A stretch of 64,000 nt of DNA from Gari tellinella (taxonomy: Eukaryota > Mollusca > Bivalvia > Cardiida > Psammobiidae): contig OV277870.1 of assembly GCA_922989275.2 (NCBI GenBank), forward strand, positions 44,698,356 through 44,762,355. Reading direction: 5' to 3'. Below, piece after piece: positions 1 through 9,444 of the stretch (positions within the stretch are counted from its first letter, which is position 1; each line of letters begins with the position of its first letter). Below the pieces are notes generated by a model, which worked only from the letters and a program-made list of their open reading frames with translations, was not told where the DNA came from and made no database searches. The position numbers were made by a program, and so were the translations under genes.

Positions 1-46
1 GGGTTTTCCCAGGTGAGCGATATTTAGGCCCGCATGGGCCTCTTGT
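1..46. repeat. End of a mollusc-type interspersed repeat
   Basis: The stretch reads CAGGTGAGCGATATTTAGG followed by CCCGCATGGGCCTCTTGTT. From general knowledge, a motif of this shape (CAGGTGAGCGAT, short GGCC palindrome, CTCTTGTT) ends a very abundant bivalve repeat. Only the terminus is in the window. A related start (TTAGCTCACCTGAG) is at 52661. Confidence 0.55.
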
Positions 47-745
47 TCAAATTAATCCAGTCCACATATTCATTTTTAGGCTTGTCTCTTAAAACATGTT
101 CAGCCGTAGCACTTTTGCCAAATGACAAACACTGTAGACACTGATCTATTGGACATTTGTCCTTTGTGCAAGTATGTTCTTCACATGCACACTGAAAAGA
201 CGCGATTGCTCGTCACCAGGGATTAATAGATTGAGATAGGTTTGTGTGTACTCGGTGTCTGGTCAGAGTCGCAACTGTCTGACTCTTGTATTAGACTTCT
301 TCCAATAGAAATAAATAAAAATCGTATTTGAAATAAAACTAACAATTTGAAGCATATGATACTAAAGCAGGACAGTGGTTTATAGAAAGAAGAATAGACA
401 TGGCTCCTGATAAAAGCGAGTGAACTTTTTTTATTCTTTTTCCCAATATGACGTCGTCAAACACTATGAATTGACTTCTCTTTGGAATCGCCGCCAATCT
501 ACGTGTTTAATGAGTACAATGTAGTTATAGATTAGTCATTATGACTTTAGTGTTTGAAAAAAAGTTAAACTTGTGTTGAGCGGCTTCTCCAAAGAAGTCG
601 ATGAATCTGTTTTAAGACAGGTGGTAGCTTAATGCAGATATTCAGTAAAGCAAAAACCTCCTGTAGCAGCTTTCTGCTTAACTTGTGTCTCCTACGTGTA
701 GCATTCACGTGTGGCTAGTGAGTCATTAGAGATCCATTTGCTTCT
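47..745. other. Intronic/intergenic, no gene seen
   Basis: No convincing exon was found. If the calcium-binding-protein gene continues to the left, this is probably intron. At 117-150 there is a degraded hairpin-core relic (GACAAACACTGTAGACACTG) of the kind better preserved at 3889-3963 and 57579-57652. Confidence 0.4.
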
Positions 746-749
746 TGTA

Positions 750-994
750 CAGTGGAGAATCTGTTATTCTTTCCCGTTTAAACGCAAACGTACGCAGACG
801 CAAAGCATTAAAACGTAGAAAAGAACAATTTTTGGACAATTCTGATATTTCATGTTTATCATGGTGGCAAACAGTTTGGAGCCTGATCAGACGCCGGGTT
901 ACCCGGCGTCTGATCTGGCTCCAAACTGTTTGCACTGCAAATACTAGTTTTAGCGTAAACGCGTTTATTGGGAAAGAATAACAGATTCTCCACT
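750..994. mobile_element. Family A palindromic MITE, TA-flanked, full length
   Basis: Family A is defined here: about 245 bp, terminal inverted repeats CAGTGGAGAATCTGTTATTC, TA on both sides, A/T-rich arms containing GTTTAAACGCAAACGTACGC on one side and GCGTAAACGCGTTTATTGGG on the other, and the core-1 hairpin at the centre (about 869-934). TA flanks and CAGT ends suggest mobilisation by a Tc1/mariner-type transposase. There is no coding capacity: the two antisense open frames across it are by-products of the palindrome. The right end of this copy is slightly damaged (CCACTAAAG instead of CCACTGTA). Confidence 0.9.
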
Positions 995-1005
995 AAAGAT
1001 GTTAC

Positions 1006-1243
1006 AGTGGGGAAATCGTTAACCTTCCCAATAAAAGCATTTATGCTAAAAATCATTTTCCTCTGCGAACAGTTTGGAGCCAGATCAGACGCCGGGTAAC
1101 CCGGCGTCTGATCTAGCTCCAAACTGTTTGCCACTCAGATTTAACGATTTGTCGGAATTGTCAGGAAGTAATCTTCTACATTTTTCTGGAATGCCTTTGC
1201 TTTCGTTTGCTTTTAAACGGGTTAGAATATCGTCTTCTACACT
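1006..1243. mobile_element. Family A MITE, diverged copy
   Basis: This copy is inverted relative to the one at 750 and begins only about 10 bp after it. It starts TTACAGTGGGGAAATCG and ends near TCTTCTACACTTTA. The core hairpin at 1068-1135 is still nearly perfect although the arms have drifted, so the stem is better preserved than the rest of the element. Confidence 0.8.
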
Positions 1244-1246
1244 TTA

Positions 1247-1417
1247 CAGTGGGGAAAACGTTATACCATCCCAATAAACCCTTTCGTGATAAAAACAAGT
1301 ATACATAATATACTAATATAATAATACATAATACATATATTATATGTACATTGCAAACAGTTTTTAGCAAATAAAGACGCCGAGTAACTCTGATCAGGCG
1401 CGAAGCTTTTGGCCACT
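1247..1417. mobile_element. Family A MITE, badly degraded copy
   Basis: It starts CAGTGGGGAAAACGTT directly after the preceding copy. The core is reduced to AAACAGTTTTTAGC, then GACGCCGAGTAACTC and a GATCAGG half. The middle holds an AT-rich TAATATAATAATACATAATA stretch. The right terminus is not recognisable. Confidence 0.55.
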
Positions 1418-1462
1418 AATTATTTTACAAACAATCAATACAGTAAAACTTCTTTAATACTA

Positions 1463-1708
1463 CAGTGGAGAAAACGTTATTCTTTCCCAATAAACGCGTT
1501 TACGCTAAAACTATTATTTGCAGTGCAAACAGTTTGGAGCCAGATCAGACGCCGGATAACCCGGCGTCTGATCAGGCTCCAAACTGTTTGCCACTAAGAT
1601 AATAATAAAAAGTCAGAATTGTCAAAAAGTTGACCTTTTCTACGTTTTAGTGCTTTGCGTTTGCGTACGTTTGCGTTAAAACGGGAAAGAATAACAGATT
1701 ATCCACTG
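1463..1708. mobile_element. Family A MITE, full length
   Basis: Both ends are intact (ACTACAGTGGAGAAAACG on the left, ATCCACTGTACC on the right), giving a TA duplication. The core at 1528-1591 has a GGGTAACCC-type loop (GATAACCCGG here). This is the fourth family A copy within 1 kb. Confidence 0.9.
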
Positions 1709-1743
1709 TACCAGTAAGTTGCATGAATTAATTCGTGTTTAAG

Positions 1744-1836
1744 ACAGGTGGCTGCTTAAAGCAAGGTACAAGTAAAACAGAAAGCTCCGTTTGGGGCTTT
1801 CTGTTTTACTCTCACTATGCTTTAAGCTGCCACCTG
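1744..1836. repeat. Core-2 hairpin, AGCTCC variant
   Basis: A long inverted repeat: CAGGTGGCTGCTTAAAGC then AGTAAAACAGAAAGCTCC, with GGGCTTTCTGTTTTACT and GCTTTAAGCTGCCACCTG returning. It is the same design as the copies at 9971 and 62098, but unrelated in sequence to core 1. Flanks downstream (TTTAGTGGTCGTAATA) resemble the right half of the TA element at 62036-62243, so it is probably the centre of a similar element that was later hit by the next MITE. Confidence 0.75.
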
Positions 1837-1879
1837 GCTTCCATATAATCAATAAGCAATCTATTTAGTGGTCGTAATA

Positions 1880-2241
1880 CAGCGCTCCCTCTCTACAACG
1901 ACATCCAATGGGAGACAAAGATTATGTGCGTTGTTCGGAGGGAGTCGTTAAAGAGAGGGAAATTGGTTTACATTTGCAAACAGCTTGAATCCAGATCAGA
2001 CGCCGCGTAACGCAGCGTCTGATCTGGATTCAAGCTGTTTGTCACTCGTCATTATATTTAATTCTATCAAAATATCCATTTACGTGTACATTTGAGAAAA
2101 ACAGCAGACGATAAAATTATAGTAGACGACATTGCAGCCATGAAAATGTTGGACATAATTGTCTTGTTTGGGAAACAGCGGCAAAGGTCGTTGTAAGGAG
2201 GGAGTCGTTGTTGGGAGGGCCGTTGTAGAGAGGGAGCACTG
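1880..2241. mobile_element. Family E MITE, TA-flanked, full length
   Basis: Family E is defined here: about 360 bp, ends CAGTGCTCCCTCTCTACAAC, TA duplications (AATACAGCGCTCCC on the left, GGGAGCACTGTATG on the right), tandem ACAACGAC blocks next to each end, a core-1 hairpin offset to one side (1975-2042), and GCAGACGACAATTT motifs in the longer arm. No coding capacity. The likely mobilising enzyme is a Tc1/mariner-type transposase, inferred from TA alone. Confidence 0.88.
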
Positions 2242-2441
2242 TATGAACTTGTTACTATACTTTCATGAAACGTTCATTTCATCCCGTTTCTTTTAAACAA
2301 AAAATACAATATTCTCATCTGTTTTGTTGTTGTTTTTGTTCTCGTTTTTAATGTCTCTTATTTTATTGACCATAAAGTATGGTCATGTGATAAATCATGT
2401 AAGGTAAACTGATCCTCCTTCTGATTTTATTCTGTTGCTAG

Positions 2442-2539
2442 GTAACGGTTACGTGGATGCCGATGAATACGAGTATGTGATGTCGGAGTTCGGTGTGTCG
2501 TCAAAAGATGCGCGGAGTGCGTTCTTACTGTTCTCTCAG
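2442..2539 (+). CDS. Internal exon, sarcoplasmic Ca-binding protein/calexcitin-like
   Basis: The exon lies between an acceptor (TTCTGTTGCTAG) and a donor (TCTCAG|GTACC). Starting in phase 1 it reads G-N-G-Y-V-D-A-D-E-Y-E-Y-V-M-S-E-F-G-V-S followed by SKDARSAFLLFSQ. The start is the second half of an EF-hand calcium loop (Gly at position 6, hydrophobic at 8, acidic at 12), followed by its exiting helix. Phase and motif order match the next exon at 3438, which ends the protein. Such proteins are small cytosolic calcium buffers or sensors of muscle and neurons with three or four EF hands. Upstream exons, including the first half of this loop, were not found and should lie left of the window. Family assignment is from the motif and the C-terminal exon; paralogue identity is unknown. 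Confidence 0.8.
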
Positions 2540-2615
2540 GTACCAGAATGACCTTGATAAACTCCCAGATAAGACTTCTACTACCAACACCCCAGCCCCT
2601 CACCTTATAAACGCC

Positions 2616-2735
2616 TTAACCCTTTCCTCCATAGAAGCGACTTTTAGTGTATTTGATTTATTCCTCCGCTGAAGAAAATACTATGATCAGACGCCGCGCT
2701 ACGCCTTTTGGCGACATTGACAGTGAATTGGTTAA
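2616..2735. mobile_element. TTAA MITE (family B11 ends) with truncated core 1
   Basis: TTAA on both sides. The left end, TTAACCCTTTCCTCCATAGA then AGCGACTTTTAG, is nearly identical to the left end of 61775-62026, yet this copy carries core-1 sequence (TGATCAGACGCCGCG) where the other carries core 2. The right end is ACAGTGAATTGGTTAAC. TTAA targets suggest a piggyBac-like source. Confidence 0.7.
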
Positions 2736-2754
2736 CTCTTTAGCGGCGGAAACA

Positions 2755-2999
2755 TGTGGAGAATCTGTTATTCTTTCCCAATAAACGCGTTTACACTAAA
2801 ACTATTATTTACAATACAAACAGTTTGGAGCCAGATCAGACGCCGGGTAACCCGGCGTCTGATCAGGCTCCTAACTGTTTGCCACCAAGATAAACATGAA
2901 TTATTAGAATTGTCTAAAATTTATTCTTTTCTACGTTTTAGTGCTTTGCGTTTGCGTACGTTTGCGTTTAAACGGGAAAGAATAACAGATTCTCCACTG
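2755..2999. mobile_element. Family A MITE inside an intron
   Basis: Nearly intact copy. The left end is ATGTGGAGAATCTG (CAG lost), the right end TCTCCACTGTAC. Core at about 2817-2883. It lies within the last intron of the calcium-binding-protein gene, so a transcript of that gene would contain a long hairpin. Confidence 0.88.
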
Positions 3000-3437
3000 T
3001 ACATGTGCCACAGTGATTGCCTTTGCAAACAGCGGCGTCTCATCAGGATCCAAACTGTTGACACTCTGATCCTGTTTTGAAAACAAATTTTGAAAATTCT
3101 ATTTAAATCAAAATTAGCAGACGACATTTGTTGCAGACGATAGAATTACCAAGCATGCAAAATTCAGGATGTTACTGCTAAATTCAGGATAAACGTTCAA
3201 ATGAACAATTCCAGTTTCAATTAAATCTTGTCTGAAAGTTAATCTTGAACAATGGGTTAACAGTAAGGCTATATTAATTTGTATAGGATATTGCCTAGCG
3301 TTTTTATCGGAGGACCAAGCCTCCGATATGAACCTGGGCGATATCAAACTTATCACCTTCTTCATCATCTGACCCCTTAGAATCATAATCGTTTATTAGA
3401 AAAAGTACAAATTTCTTGTTTTGTGTTTTCTCTTCAG

Positions 3438-3557
3438 AATAATGAGATGAAAGTGGATCTGGAGTACTTCAAGAAACTTTGTGGTGAATATTATCGCTCA
3501 GATGACCCAAGCTCGCTTGGGAACTTTATCAACGGAGTTCTCACATTTAATGACTGA
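3438..3557 (+). CDS. Terminal exon, sarcoplasmic Ca-binding protein/calexcitin-like
   Basis: The acceptor is TTTTCTCTTCAG. In phase 0 the exon encodes 39 residues, starting NNEMKVDLEYFKKLCGEYYR and continuing SDDPSSLGNFINGVLTFND, then TGA. Invertebrate sarcoplasmic calcium-binding proteins and calexcitins end in a similar way: a helix, a short Ser/Asp-Asp-Pro segment, then LGNF and a hydrophobic tail that folds back on the last EF hands. The phase agrees exactly with the exon at 2442-2539. An unrelated 62-residue frame crossing this exon (3481-3669) is spurious. Confidence 0.82.
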   Translation, partial: NNEMKVDLEYFKKLCGEYYRSDDPSSLGNFINGVLTFND

Positions 3558-4329
3558 CAGTCACGTGGTGTCCTATGTTGATGGCAAACTGGAGTTTGTT
3601 GCTACTTGGCAATGTGACCAAGGGTTTTCTTGGTATTTTCGCGACAGTGCAGATAACGCGGTGTTTTGAACCGCAGTATATGGATACGGGAAGATTTTTA
3701 ATATGGGTGCAATATTGAGAGGTGTTTCTACATTAAAGTTCCGCTTTAACGGGCACTTACATGAAGTCTTGTGTTCGATGCTTAACTTATGAACCCCTAA
3801 ACTTTGAATTGGGAATTCAAGTTTCCAGATACACTGTACGGCCATTCAATTTTAAACATTTATGGTGAATTTACAATATGTTGCAAAGTATGACAAACAC
3901 TGAAGATCCTGATCAGAGAACGCCTACACGAACCTTCTGATCATAGTCTACACTATTTGCATAGGACTAGTATATTTTTTTCAGGAACATTCCTTTTTTG
4001 TAAAGAACTTGTCACTAGGGTTCAATAAGATTATGACGATTGCTTAACGTAACATGACCGTTCAAAAGCAATTCGTTCGATGTTGTTTAACCAGTTCAAC
4101 CCTAAATATGAGTATTCACGTCCTATATGAAAACTGCACCTGTCAAGAGTACACTTGTCCTAAGCAAACAGTGTAAACACATGTCTGAAGGATCCTATAG
4201 GAGCCTCTGACCTGGGTCTATCATGTTTTTCATTTTGCAATAAATTACCACGAGTAGTCTTATATGGACCAAACTGGATTTGAAAGTGGAATTGTCAAGT
4301 TGAGGTTTCGGGGATAAATGATTCAAAGC
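3558..4329. other. 3' flank of the Ca-binding-protein gene, degraded repeats
   Basis: Presumably the 3' UTR and downstream sequence; no obvious AATAAA near the stop. Two degraded core-1-like hairpin relics are visible: 3889-3963 (ACAAACACTGAAGATCCTGATCAG returning as CTGATCATAGTCTACACTATTTG) and 4160-4226 (CAAACAGTGTAAACAC, TAGGAGCCTCTGACCTGGG). Confidence 0.45.
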
Positions 4330-4346
4330 AGGGTGAGTCACAGGTG

Positions 4347-4545
4347 CTTGTATTGTATGTGTGTGTTTCCCCTGTGTATGTAGGTCTAGATCGTTTTAAA
4401 AAAAAAAGTAGTAGACTATGGTAGACCTTGTATATGTATAATAATTATACATATACAAGGTCTACCGTAGTCTACTAAAAAAAAAAACTTTTTTTTTAAA
4501 ACGATCTAGATCTACATACACAGGGGAAACATACATACAATACAG
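4347..4545. repeat. Long palindrome, about 95-bp arms
   Basis: TTGTATTGTATGTGTGTTTCC on the left returns as GGGGAAACATACATACAATAC on the right, with TAGGTCTAGATCG, A-runs, GTAGACCTTGTATATGTATA and the centre ATAATTAT between. It is followed by another inverted pair, CAGTACTGAACCTTATTAAA (about 4541) and TTAATAAGGTTCAGTACTG (about 4829-4845). The whole 4332-4860 block is therefore a composite fold-back. Between the second pair are short repeats of GATTCGCTTGCAATTCGATGG. Confidence 0.75.
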
Positions 4546-4860
4546 TACTGAACCTTATTAAATTAACAATTTTTGCGATTCGCTTGCAATTCGATGGCAA
4601 TTCGATGGCGATTCGCTTGCGATTCAAAATAGTAACTTTACCCTCGGGTAAGTCTTCTTGAATGCTGATTCTCACAAATGTTCACAAATATGCCTCCGTT
4701 AATGTTTTTGATTCCATTTTTGTCACAATTGCTTCGGAAAATGTGCGTAAAAATATTCAAGCGTAGTATTTGTTTTTTGAAGCGCCCGATTCGATGGCAA
4801 TTCGCTTGCGATTATCAATTTAATTTAATAAGGTTCAGTACTGTACAAGCATCTGTGGGT

Positions 4861-5306
4861 GAGTGTACGGCAGAAAGCTCGTCCTTTTAAAACCACCAAG
4901 TGTATTTAACACCATCGACTGGTCTTCGTTTTAGTTGTCGTGAAATCATCTCTGTAAGTCGCAAAAGAAGAATTACGCAAGCTTTAAATGCATGGCATTC
5001 AGTCTGTAGACTGGTTTTCGGCTGATTACGAACGGATCCAGTTGGATATTTATGGGACCGAGTAGTCTGCAAGAAGGCTTAAGAAGGAACTGACATTTGT
5101 TTGAAAAAGGTGAAGGGATTTTTTATTGACTAGACCTTATAGAGATAATATTTATCTGATTGTTTTGTAGATTTCTTGTTATCTATTTTATTTCCATGTT
5201 TGTTTATTTGATTTTGTTTACTGGAAAGGCAGTAAAAGTGTGCCAACTTAAAAGTGTGTGCAACTTAAATGAAGATAAATCGACATCCTGAAAATGAGTT
5301 GTAGCT
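4861..5306. other. Intergenic, no feature seen
   Basis: No gene signal and no repeat family member was recognised. Open frames here are short and have no recognisable motif. Confidence 0.4.
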
Positions 5307-5538
5307 TTACTCCTTCAGTGCCATGACGTCATCTTGCCATGACGTCATCTGCTAAAATGATTGTCGTCTGCCTGCATACCTCAAATTTAATTTTAAAATA
5401 AATTAGATCTAACTAAAGTTATATAGAAATGAGTATCAGACAATTTGGATCCTGATGAGACGCCGCGTTACGCGGCGTCTGGTAAGGATCTTAACTGTTT
5501 GCAAATAACCGTTGTACTTGTTATTAGGCAGTGAAAAT
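5307..5538. mobile_element. Family B MITE with two CRE palindromes
   Basis: Family B is defined by ends CCCTTTCACTG, TTAA targets, a core-1 hairpin and a GCAGACGACAATnAAACGGTG segment. Here the ends are worn (ACTCCTTCAGTGCC, GGCAGTGAAAATAA). The left arm carries CCATGACGTCATCTTG and CCATGACGTCATCTGC, two TGACGTCA sites in direct repeat. Core at about 5437-5500. Confidence 0.7.
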
Positions 5539-5624
5539 AATAGTTTTCAAGCATTGAACAAAACTAATTGCCATCTCCATTTATTTTTAAATTTGAAAGT
5601 TATTTATTTTGACTTAAGAATAAA

Positions 5625-5805
5625 ACTGAGAGTCGAACAGTTTGGAACCTGGTCAGACCGCCGGACGCAAGGTCAAAATTTATTATACTAGGAGAAGGCA
5701 ATGAATTGGTTAATTATATTAACATGAATTGGGGATTAAGAAATTTTGGGTATATTGTTTTTTATCTTTAACGCGTGTTCTTTCTGTTCTTAACCCTTTA
5801 CCTGA
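5625..5805. repeat. Degraded family B relic
   Basis: GTCGAACAGTTTGGAACCTGG then TCAGACCGCCGGACGC is the left half of a core-1 stem without its return arm, ending in GGCAATGAATTGGTTAA. It is a deletion derivative. Confidence 0.45.
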
Positions 5806-5830
5806 TAGCTTATGTCTAGTATTGAACATA

Positions 5831-5915
5831 TGACTACTTAAAGCAGGTTGAAAGTAAAGCAGAATGCGCCTTGAGGCGCATTCTGCTTTACTTTTAGCCT
5901 GCTTTAAGCTATCAT
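5831..5915. repeat. Core-2 hairpin, GCGCC variant
   Basis: ACTTAAAGCAGGTTGAAAGT and AAAGCAGAATGCGCC pair with GGCGCATTCTGCTTTACTTT and AGCCTGCTTTAAGC. Flanks to about 6005 (AACTATTTTCTTCAGTGGAGG) belong to an element also seen near 9120-9300, 6120-6265 and 61775-62026. Confidence 0.75.
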
Positions 5916-6170
5916 GTGCTTGAATATAGAAACTATTCCCAATAATATATAGTCATGACTGATAAAATTGGAACTATTTTCTTCAGTGGAGGAATATATC
6001 ATATATTTACCACTGTAGTGATGTTCCTACTTTGTTTTACAATCGAACTTGTTTTAGCCTATTATTCCATATATTATGTAACGCCTTTTATCTATTATTA
6101 CATATGAGAAAATATGTATAATTGATACAGTCATGAATATGTACTGTTAAAATATTCTTTATCCTAGCAA

Positions 6171-6259
6171 ATGGTAGCTTATTAAAGGCTGAAGGTAACG
6201 CAGAATTTGTCTTAATGCACATTCTGCTTTATTTTCAACCTGCAATCAGTGGCCATCTG
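6171..6259. repeat. Core-2 hairpin, degraded
   Basis: GGTAGCTTATTAAAGGCTGA and CGCAGAATTTGTC return as ACATTCTGCTTTATTTTCAA and CCTGCAATCAGTGGCC. Several stem mismatches, so an old copy. Confidence 0.6.
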
Positions 6260-6320
6260 CCTTCAAAACTAGAAACATGTAATGAGGTGTTGAGTTGAGC
6301 GACATTTCATTGAGTATGTA

Positions 6321-6566
6321 CAGTAGAGATTCTGTTATTCTTTCCCAATAAACGCGTTTACGCTAAAACTATTATTTGCAGTGCAAACAGTTTGAAGCCA
6401 GATCAGACGCCGGGTAACCCGGCGTCTGATCAGGCTTCAAACTGTTTGCCACCAAGAAAATCATGAATTATCAGAATTGTCCAAAAGTTGTACTTTTCTA
6501 CGTTTTAGTGCTTTGCGTTTGCGTACGTTTGCGTTTAAACGGGAAAGAATAACAGATTCTCCACTG
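6321..6566. mobile_element. Family A MITE, full length
   Basis: Ends GTACAGTAGAGATTCTG and TTCTCCACTGTAAA. The core at 6383-6449 has compensating changes (GAAGCC on the left, GGCTTC on the right), so both arms changed together relative to GGAGCC/GGCTCC. Confidence 0.9.
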
Positions 6567-6814
6567 TAAATGTTATTACAGAACATGTTATTGTGTATTT
6601 CTATATGCAAACAATACGGATTTTTCTGCATTAATTGATCCTGCATTGTGCAACAATTTATAGTGAAGACTATCCAAGACTTACCTATCGAATAGTCGCT
6701 TCATACACTGACTGTAGCCTTGACCTTTTTGAAAGACACGCTCTTTGTATAGATCTAAATATGTGTTATGTATAAGGTAATAACATTTACGGGTTTCTAT
6801 TCGTTTCCTACTTT

Positions 6815-6935
6815 CTGCGTCTCAGTTTTCTTTCCCAATCAGTGCGTTTATTCTTAACAGACAGTTTGGAACCAGATCAGACGCCTGGTAGTTTGGCATC
6901 TGTTATGGCTGTAAACAGATTGCCATGCAGCAGTC
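6815..6935. repeat. Family A fragment, degraded
   Basis: TTTTCTTTCCCAATCAGTGCG, then ACAGTTTGGAACCAGATCAG and a decayed return arm. Both termini are missing. Confidence 0.45.
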
Positions 6936-7132
6936 AACCAATCGTCAACTTTTTCAAAAACGTGTTATTTTCAACATTAAACTATATATCTAATATCTAT
7001 ATTTTTACGTTTGGTTTCGTTTAGCGGAGGTCCCGAGGTAAAAATAGATATGTATTGTAACATGGGTGATAACCAACTGTAAAGTTAACATAAGCATTGC
7101 AGAGTAACTTTCCTTTTACAATACAACACTCT

Positions 7133-7339
7133 TACCCTTTAACGATAGGCTACTGAAGTCGACTTTGCAAACAGTTTGAATCCTTATCAGACGCCGCGTC
7201 ACTCGGCGTCTGATCAGGCAGGATCCAAACTTTTTTGCAGTCGCATCGATAAGTCTTTTGCCATATAGTTCTAGAAATCTGACTTTGAAAAAAGGTGTAC
7301 ACTACAAAGCAGGTGATATTGTGTCGGTGAAAGGGTTCA
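7133..7339. mobile_element. Family B MITE
   Basis: Ends ACCCTTTAACGATAGGC and GTCGGTGAAAGGGTTC. Core at about 7169-7235 with an extra GGCA in one arm. The right part (CTGACTTTGAAAAAAGG, AAAGCAGGTGATATTG) matches the segment after the core in the copies at 23401 and 63209. Confidence 0.65.
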
Positions 7340-7381
7340 GCTAGATTTAGATTTGGCGTTTAAAGGGTTGAAACCTTTTTA

Positions 7382-7627
7382 CAGTGGAGAATCTGTTATT
7401 CTTTCCCGTTTAAACGCAAACGTACGCAAACGCAAAGCACTAAAACGTAGAAAAGTACAACTTTTGGACAATTCTGATAATTCTTGTTTATCTTGGTGGC
7501 AAACAGTTTGGAGCCTGATCAGACACCGGGTTACCCGGCGTCTGATCTAGCTCCAAACTGTTTGCATTGCAAATAATAGTTTTAGCGTAAACGCGTTTAT
7601 TGGGAAAGAATAACACATTCTCCACTG
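7382..7627. mobile_element. Family A MITE, full length
   Basis: Ends TTTACAGTGGAGAATC and TTCTCCACTGTACC with TA on both sides. The core at 7498-7565 has one stem mismatch (CACCGGG against CCCGGCG). Confidence 0.9.
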
Positions 7628-7685
7628 TACCTCTAACGCAATTCCCTGCGTCTAACTGGTCCAGTATACATGTAATGCAAAGATG

Positions 7686-7772
7686 GGTGGATGCTAAAGG
7701 CAAGAGAAAAGTAAAGCAGAAAGCGCATTTAGGAATTTTCAGCTTTACTTTTATCTTTCTTTAACCTGCCGC
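7686..7772. repeat. Core-2 hairpin, diverged
   Basis: GGATGCTAAAGGCAAGAG, AAAGTAAAGCAGAAAGCGC and AGCTTTACTTTTATC, CTTTAACCTGCCGC form an imperfect stem. It is intermediate between the GCGCC and AGCTCC variants. Confidence 0.55.
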
Positions 7773-8615
7773 TTGTCCTCAACAATATTCATGAATCGTT
7801 GTAAAAGTACATTTATCATGAAAAGGTAGAGATGCCATATTGAGTTTATGCAGTGGATGTCAAAATGCGTCATATCCTTTCCACGCCCATAACGTATTAA
7901 AACGTTTTGACGTTTATGGCACATTTTGGCTTCCGTAGAATGAAAAGTTATGATTCGCACATCACGTTGGAAGACTTTTCTGAAAGGCCAGGTTCGGCTC
8001 TTCCTATTTCTAAAATAGCAATGGTCTCCTGCAAAATGTGACACTTTCAGGCAGCATCGAAAATGGATACAGACACAAATTTGCAAGAATGGAAAAATGC
8101 GAATGCCAGAGGGGCCGAAACGGTCCATCTTTCTACTTTCGGTTTAAAATGTACGCGACCTTTTTGTCAAAACCCGTTATAAAAGCACTCATGCTGGAAT
8201 TCAGTAACACTGACATGTCAACACAAAGCTCACAAAGCTCAAACTGAGCTCAAGATCCTATTTTATTTTATTTTTTTACTTTCTTAAGTCGTTTGGGTAT
8301 TGCGTGTACGCGATTTAAATATATCGCTTCTAAAATTAGATTGTCACTTTCGGTTTCGTGTTGACACGTCAGAGTAGTTTTGAGATGTCAGAGTGTAGTG
8401 TTTATTCAGAAAATGAGCTAAAAACTAGTCCGGTAGTGTCTGTGTTAAGTGTACAAAATCTTTCAGGCTTTCTAAGGATATGGCGCTTTTAAAAATGCGG
8501 TGGAAAGGGCTAACCACGGAATCATGCACACTTGTGTATAATTTGTCCGTTAAAAGTTTTAGGGTTGAATGAGTTGACTTACTTTGGTTTGGGCGTACAA
8601 GAATATGGCATTTTT
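7773..8615. other. Intergenic, no gene seen
   Basis: Contains opposite-strand frames of 125 and 69 codons (7751-8128 minus, 8038-8247 plus) without recognisable motifs, splice context or compositional support. I do not call a gene. Confidence 0.4.
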
Positions 8616-9080
8616 ACTGTGGAGATTAATTTTTATTCTTACCAAATCAACGCGCTTACGCTAAAAGCAATTACATGTACATGTAATTTCGAATGCAAAA
8701 AGTTTGGAGCCAGATCAGACGCCGGGTAACCCGACCCCTGATCAGGTTCAAACTGTTTGCCATAAAATCCACACCATCAAGAGTAATATTCTACATTTTA
8801 GTGTCTTGCGTTTGCGTTTAACTCCTTTCACTGCCAAAGTTTTCGTGAGATTTTTAACCCTTCACCGTTTCATTGTCGTCTGCTTCAATTTTGTTGTCTG
8901 CAATGTCGTTTCAAAGTTAAAAAATAAGGTAGTATGACTGGAAAAAAATTCAAAACGAGTGGCAAACAGTTTGGATCCTGATCAGACGCCGCGTTATGCG
9001 GCGTCTGATCAGGATCCAAACTGTTCGTAGACGCGTTTTAAGCGTCATTGAGAGCGAAAGGAATAACGTCTTCTCCACTG
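8616..9080. mobile_element. Family A MITE interrupted by a family B MITE
   Basis: The left end (TACTGTGGAGATTAATTTTT) and first core belong to a worn family A copy. Its right arm (TTGCGTTTGCG) is cut at TTTAA by CTCCTTTCACTGCC, the left end of a family B element. After that element, family A resumes with GGAATAACGTCTTCTCCACTG. Family B is therefore the younger insertion and used the TTAA present in family A's GTTTAAAC. Confidence 0.75.
8818..9060. mobile_element. Family B MITE nested in family A
   Basis: TTAACTCCTTTCACTGCC is the left end; the right end is worn (CATTGAGAGCGAAAGG, final TTAA lost). It has its own near-perfect core (about 8960-9030, GATCAGACGCCGCGTTATGC), so two core-1 hairpins lie within 270 bp. 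Confidence 0.72.
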
Positions 9081-9119
9081 TGTTTGGCCATATTTATGAC
9101 AAACAGTTTATTAATGTAT

Positions 9120-9300
9120 TCCTCCACTGAAGAAAATAGTTCCACTTTATGAAGTCATTTATATGCACCGTCATATTTGTTTCTATATCCAATGCACTAG
9201 CAGATGGTACCTAGAAGCAAACTGAAAGTATAGCAGAATGCGCCTTCAGACACAGTGTGCTACACATTCGACCACCTGTTTTCAAAAAATAGAATAACGG
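9120..9300. repeat. Element with worn core-2 hairpin
   Basis: Left flank TTCCTCCACTGAAGAAAATAG matches the inverted flank at 5975-6000 and the inside of 2616-2735. The centre is a poor core-2 copy (AAACTGAAAGTATAGCAG, AATGCGCCTTCAGACACAG). Confidence 0.5.
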
Positions 9301-9444
9301 TTGAGTTCCGATATGAGAAGGTCTCAAGCGAGAACGCATTCGTATTGTAATTATTTATCTATTTAGATAAGTGATAACTGCAGCCTGGGTGAAAGTAATG
9401 CACAACACTTCTGATTTCTCTTTTACTCATATCCTTCTTTTAAC

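Larger units (their letters stand above)
2540..3437 (+). other. Last intron of the Ca-binding-protein gene
   Basis: The intron has GT...TCTTCAG borders and is phase 0. It contains two MITEs (2616-2735 and 2755-2999), a core-1 half copy near 3030-3062 (CAGCGGCGTCTCATCAGGATCC), and a GCAGACGACATTTGTTGCAGACGATAG relic at about 3117-3146. Confidence 0.7.

Noticed and set aside
745..1597. Overlapping frames on both strands coding PLYSGESVILSRLNANVR-type peptides
   Set aside because: The same peptides recur wherever family A MITEs occur (2754, 6461, 7353, 18210, 31250, 44750, 58074). They are translations of the palindromic element in different frames, not genes.
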